DNA from: Oscillospiraceae bacterium
GTDB taxonomy: Bacteria; Bacillota; Clostridia; Oscillospirales; CAG-272
DNA length: 33,863 nucleotides
Assembly: GCA_015063645.1 (NCBI GenBank)
Contig: SVTS01000023.1
Span: forward strand, 1-33,863
Direction of reading: 5' to 3'
Of this stretch, positions 31,033-33,863 are shown in pieces. How positions within the stretch are numbered: the first letter of the stretch is position 1; every line of letters begins with the position of its first letter. The notes beneath the pieces were generated by a model, which ran no database searches, was not told the origin of the DNA, and saw only the letters and a program-made list of their open reading frames with translations. The position numbers and the translations under genes are program-made.

Positions 31033-33863
31033 TTACGATTTTTTGTTTTTCTTTACAAGAACTACAGTCATTGTGATCATGCAGCCTGCCGCAATGGCAA
31101 TAGCGGCAGCCACAACGATCCACATGACGGTATTATCCGGTGCTGCGGGAACGGTGGGGGGTTCCGCGGTGCCGGGTTCAGCGGATGTGTCCTCACTGCT
31201 TGAAACAGCCGAAGTATCGGGCTTTTCCACAGTTTCTGCCGGAGCAGTGGTTGTGGATGGGGCAGTGGTTGCGGCGGGAGCGGTGGTCTCCACCTTTACG
31301 GTTGTGGATTCACGCTTGTAGCCGCAGACGGTACATTTATCGTTCTTGCCGAACTCATGTCCCAGTTTCGTTCCGTCGATTACGGCACCGCAGTCTTTGA
31401 CTGTGCATTCCTTCCAGTGCGTATCCGCATCGGATTTCCACTTGGATTCCTTGTGTCCTGCTGCGGGAACGGTGAGGCTGGCGGGATCGGTGATCTCGTT
31501 TGCGCCTTTCGAATCGCTGAACAGCTTGCCGCATCCGTCACAGACATAGTGCTGCTTTTTGCCGGCTGCTGTACAGGTTTCGTCCACTGCGGCGATTTTT
31601 GTCAGCTTGTGTTCATGCTGCTTTGCCGGAGCGATGACATAGCCGCATACCGTGCAGCTCTGAGCGGAAGTTTCCGTTGCTTCCGGACCCGGAGTATGCT
31701 TGACGATGCTGTCGTGTTCATCGCATCCCTTGACAGTACAGGTATGTGCATGACCGGATGCGGATGTGTAATCCCATGCAGTGCCGAATTTGTGCTCGCC
31801 GTTCTTGCCGTATTCGGTGCCGCAGACGGAGCATTTTGCTTTATTCTGGCAATCGGCAGTGCCGCCGGAATGATTCTGAACCGTATCGTGATCGCCGCAG
31901 ACTGTGCACTTGTGCGCATGTCCCTTGGCATCCGTATATGTCCAGTCACTGCTCCACTGATGCTGCAGGACTTCGCCGTACTCCTCTTTGCATTCCGCAC
32001 ATTTTGCTACCTTTCCGCAGGTAGCGGTTCCGCCGCCGTGGGGCTGAATGGTATCAGTCGCACCGCAGACCTTACACTTGTGCGCGTGTCCCAGGGCATC
32101 TTTGTAATCCCATGCAGTGCTGAAATTGTGGGGGGCAAGTTCACCGTAATACTCACCGCAGTTCTTGCAGATGGCACGGTTGTCGCAGGTAGCCTTGCCG
32201 CCGGTGTGTTCCAGTTTCTGCGTAATTCCCCAGGCGTTGATGTCCGTGATTTCCTTCGAACATTTGGAATCTTCAAAGTTTTTGCCGCATTCGGGGCAGA
32301 AATAATATGTCTTTTTGCCTGTTTCCTTGCAGGTTGCTTTTACTTCATCCACCTTCAGCGGAGAATGCTTGTGTTCCGCTATTCTGGGAAAGGTATAATA
32401 AAGCGTTACTTCCTCATTGCTGCGTGAACTTACCTCGGCACTTTTGCCATTAACGGCAGCAGCTACGCTTATATTGCCGGATTTATTCTGGAACTCATAG
32501 CCTGCATTTGTCCAGACCGTGATCTGTGCCGTGTAGGTTTTGCCTTCCTCGAATTTGTCCAGGGGAGACATAGTTTTCTTATCGGTTTCGCTGTACCATG
32601 AAATTCCGTTTTTTGTGGATCTGTCATTATAGTCAGCCGCTCTGTAATTGGCTCCGTATGATGCAGTATAATCGGGAGATTTCCCTGCTTCGGGAGCATC
32701 CAGTGCGGTAACCTCCACCTTGTCGAGAACCATGTTGCCGGTTTTCGGGAATGTGTATGTAACAATGGCTTCGGTTTTACTGCTCTTTACTTCAGCGTCC
32801 TTTCCGTTGACAGCAGCAGTCATGCGGGTATTGCCGTTGCCGTCGGCATCAAATTCAAAACCATTCTGGGGCACAAGACGGATGACAATCTGATAGGTTT
32901 CGTTCGCATCAAAGGTGCCTTTTCCCGTTTCCAGATAGCTGCCTCCGGCCACACGCCAGGCAACGCCTTTGTAATACACGGAATCGTTCAGGGATTCATG
33001 GCGCTCATAACCGCCGGTCTTACAGGTGAAATTATAGTTCACAGGACCTCCCGCAATCGGCGTCCTGACATCAGAGAGAGAGAGCGAATTGATTACAAGC
33101 TTTTTCTCACATTTGTATACTTTAGAGACCACCAGACAGCGCATAAACGGATTTCTCGTGTAATCGGGCAAAACCGATACCGGTTCACCGTCGAGGGTAA
33201 CCGTTACGGCAGGCATGGGCTTTTCGGCTGAGGCAAGAGGATGCGTGTAATCCTTCGCAAAATCATTGGCGTTACCAGTAAAGAGATAGATATTCACGGT
33301 GTAGGACTTTCCGTATTCAAATACACCGCTGAACGCCGAACCGTCCTGATTTGTCCACACTACCTCCGTAGTTACGCGGTAATCACTGCTCGCGACGGAT
33401 GTGTCCGCACCGAGATGATGGACGGGAAGATCCAGACCGGTGAGATTCACCTTGGTAATGATATTCGGATCCTGTGTCGCCGTATTCTTTCCCTCAGTCT
33501 TCGGAAAAGTGCATCTGACGGTGAGATAGCTCGATACACTCTGCCCGGCTACGTTCATAACCTGCGCGTCAAATTCGCCGTATTCTGTGTTTCTATCGCT
33601 TACGTCCGCGGTTACGGTAGTATTACCGTTCGTGTTGGTAAAGTAATACGCGCCTTTCGCCCAGACCTCAAACTCAACAATGTAAACCGTGTTTTCCTTA
33701 AAGGTCTCGGTTGCGCCGACGGCATTTGCTGCGGATACCGAGTTCTTGTACCAGTTCACCGTCTTGATCTCGTACTTTCCAGGCTCGTTCGCGTCTACGC
33801 TATGGTCCGGCTTTTCACCTGCAACGGGAATCGCACAGTTACGGATTCCGATATAGTTGCAGG
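31033..33863 (-). CDS. Giant surface protein with beta-sandwich and Cys/His repeats (5' end outside window)
   Basis: The frame is open to the right edge, so at least 943 residues are visible and the N-terminus is missing. The first part (33863 to about 32375) holds four or five diverged beta-rich repeats with the recurring elements VxWY...F.EGKTYTxxIxVxxxxGYEF, AAVNGKxAEV and a closing YTFPK, typical of bacterial Ig-like surface modules. Then come Cys/His modules (about 32370-31320), with three 56-residue copies containing GHAHxCxVCG. A Thr/Pro stalk (TTAPAATTAPSTTTAPAE) leads to a membrane helix (TVMWIVVAAAIAIAAG) and a KKNKKS tail. It is an anchored cell-surface protein, first visible gene of the operon. 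The Val codon GTG at 33759 is internal, not a start. Confidence 0.85.
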   Translation of the reverse strand, partial: CNYIGIRNCAIPVAGEKPDHSVDANEPGKYEIKTVNWYKNSVSAANAVGATETFKENTVYIVEFEVWAKGAYYFTNTNGNTTVTADVSDRNTEYGEFDAQVMNVAGQSVSSYLTVRCTFPKTEGKNTATQDPNIITKVNLTGLDLPVHHLGADTSVASSDYRVTTEVVWTNQDGSAFSGVFEYGKSYTVNIYLFTGNANDFAKDYTHPLASAEKPMPAVTVTLDGEPVSVLPDYTRNPFMRCLVVSKVYKCEKKLVINSLSLSDVRTPIAGGPVNYNFTCKTGGYERHESLNDSVYYKGVAWRVAGGSYLETGKGTFDANETYQIVIRLVPQNGFEFDADGNGNTRMTAAVNGKDAEVKSSKTEAIVTYTFPKTGNMVLDKVEVTALDAPEAGKSPDYTASYGANYRAADYNDRSTKNGISWYSETDKKTMSPLDKFEEGKTYTAQITVWTNAGYEFQNKSGNISVAAAVNGKSAEVSSRSNEEVTLYYTFPRIAEHKHSPLKVDEVKATCKETGKKTYYFCPECGKNFEDSKCSKEITDINAWGITQKLEHTGGKATCDNRAICKNCGEYYGELAPHNFSTAWDYKDALGHAHKCKVCGATDTIQPHGGGTATCGKVAKCAECKEEYGEVLQHQWSSDWTYTDAKGHAHKCTVCGDHDTVQNHSGGTADCQNKAKCSVCGTEYGKNGEHKFGTAWDYTSASGHAHTCTVKGCDEHDSIVKHTPGPEATETSAQSCTVCGYVIAPAKQHEHKLTKIAAVDETCTAAGKKQHYVCDGCGKLFSDSKGANEITDPASLTVPAAGHKESKWKSDADTHWKECTVKDCGAVIDGTKLGHEFGKNDKCTVCGYKRESTTVKVETTAPAATTAPSTTTAPAETVEKPDTSAVSSSEDTSAEPGTAEPPTVPAAPDNTVMWIVVAAAIAIAAGCMITMTVVLVKKNKKS
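31618..32130 (-). repeat. Three tandem 56-residue Cys/His modules
   Basis: Inside the giant surface protein, HNFSTAWDYKDALGHAHKC, HQWSSDWTYTDAKGHAHKC and HKFGTAWDYTSASGHAHTC start three successive units of about 168 bases, each going on with VCG or VKGC, a histidine in xxH[GST], and a second pair of CxxC cysteines. The third unit is diverged at its end. Confidence 0.85.

Overview
The window looks like a chromosomal segment of an anaerobic, gut-type low-GC-lineage Firmicute (Clostridia), most likely from an uncultivated species. The reasons are strong AGGAGG-type ribosome binding sites, sigma-A promoters of the TTGACA-N17-TATAAT type, a perfect CIRCE operator, FeoAB, a molybdenum hydroxylase operon, and surface proteins ending in a Pro/Thr-rich stalk, one membrane helix and a lysine-rich tail. 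Base composition looks even and moderately GC-rich by eye. Nothing in the RNA gene, CRISPR or prophage class was seen.

Region 1 (1-7284): the 3' end of an IS200/IS605-type transposase and its hairpin-rich right end abut a seven-gene minus-strand operon. From its promoter at 7246 it reads: lipoprotein solute-binding protein, FecCD-type permease, FecE-type ATPase, FAD subunit, [2Fe-2S] subunit and molybdopterin subunit of a xanthine-dehydrogenase-type hydroxylase, then a MocA-like nucleotidyltransferase. This reads as metal import, cofactor maturation and enzyme in one transcript.

Region 2 (7303-14330): clpB on the minus strand, with a hairpin between its Shine-Dalgarno and start codon, then a CIRCE operator, a divergent DUF4838-type putative glycoside hydrolase, a shared terminator, and feoA-feoB.

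Region 3 (14436-20549): an ECF-like sigma factor with a winged-helix and a long C-terminal extension. Next comes a divergent pair, an AlsE/Rpe-type sugar-phosphate epimerase and an AraC regulator. A two-gene operon follows, a DegT-type aminotransferase and an amidohydrolase.

Region 4 (20565-33863, continuing past the right edge): ten minus-strand genes with gaps of 30 bases or less, apparently one operon of more than 13 kb. Its core is an SPFH protein with four zinc ribbons, a TFIIB-type zinc-ribbon membrane protein and a TPM-domain protein. These are the same three classes as Bacillus subtilis YdjI, YdjG and YdjH, but no PspA gene is visible. Around them are two lipoproteins, a DUF4428-type zinc-ribbon protein and two small proteins of unknown function. 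At the two ends are two very large surface proteins. The last-transcribed one has 1256 residues with about 200 cysteines in a 60-residue-period CxxC array, a histidine-rich N-terminal patch and a C-terminal membrane anchor. This operon is the best candidate here for an undescribed system, possibly an envelope-stress or metal-handling machine that ends in a cysteine-dense cell-surface protein.
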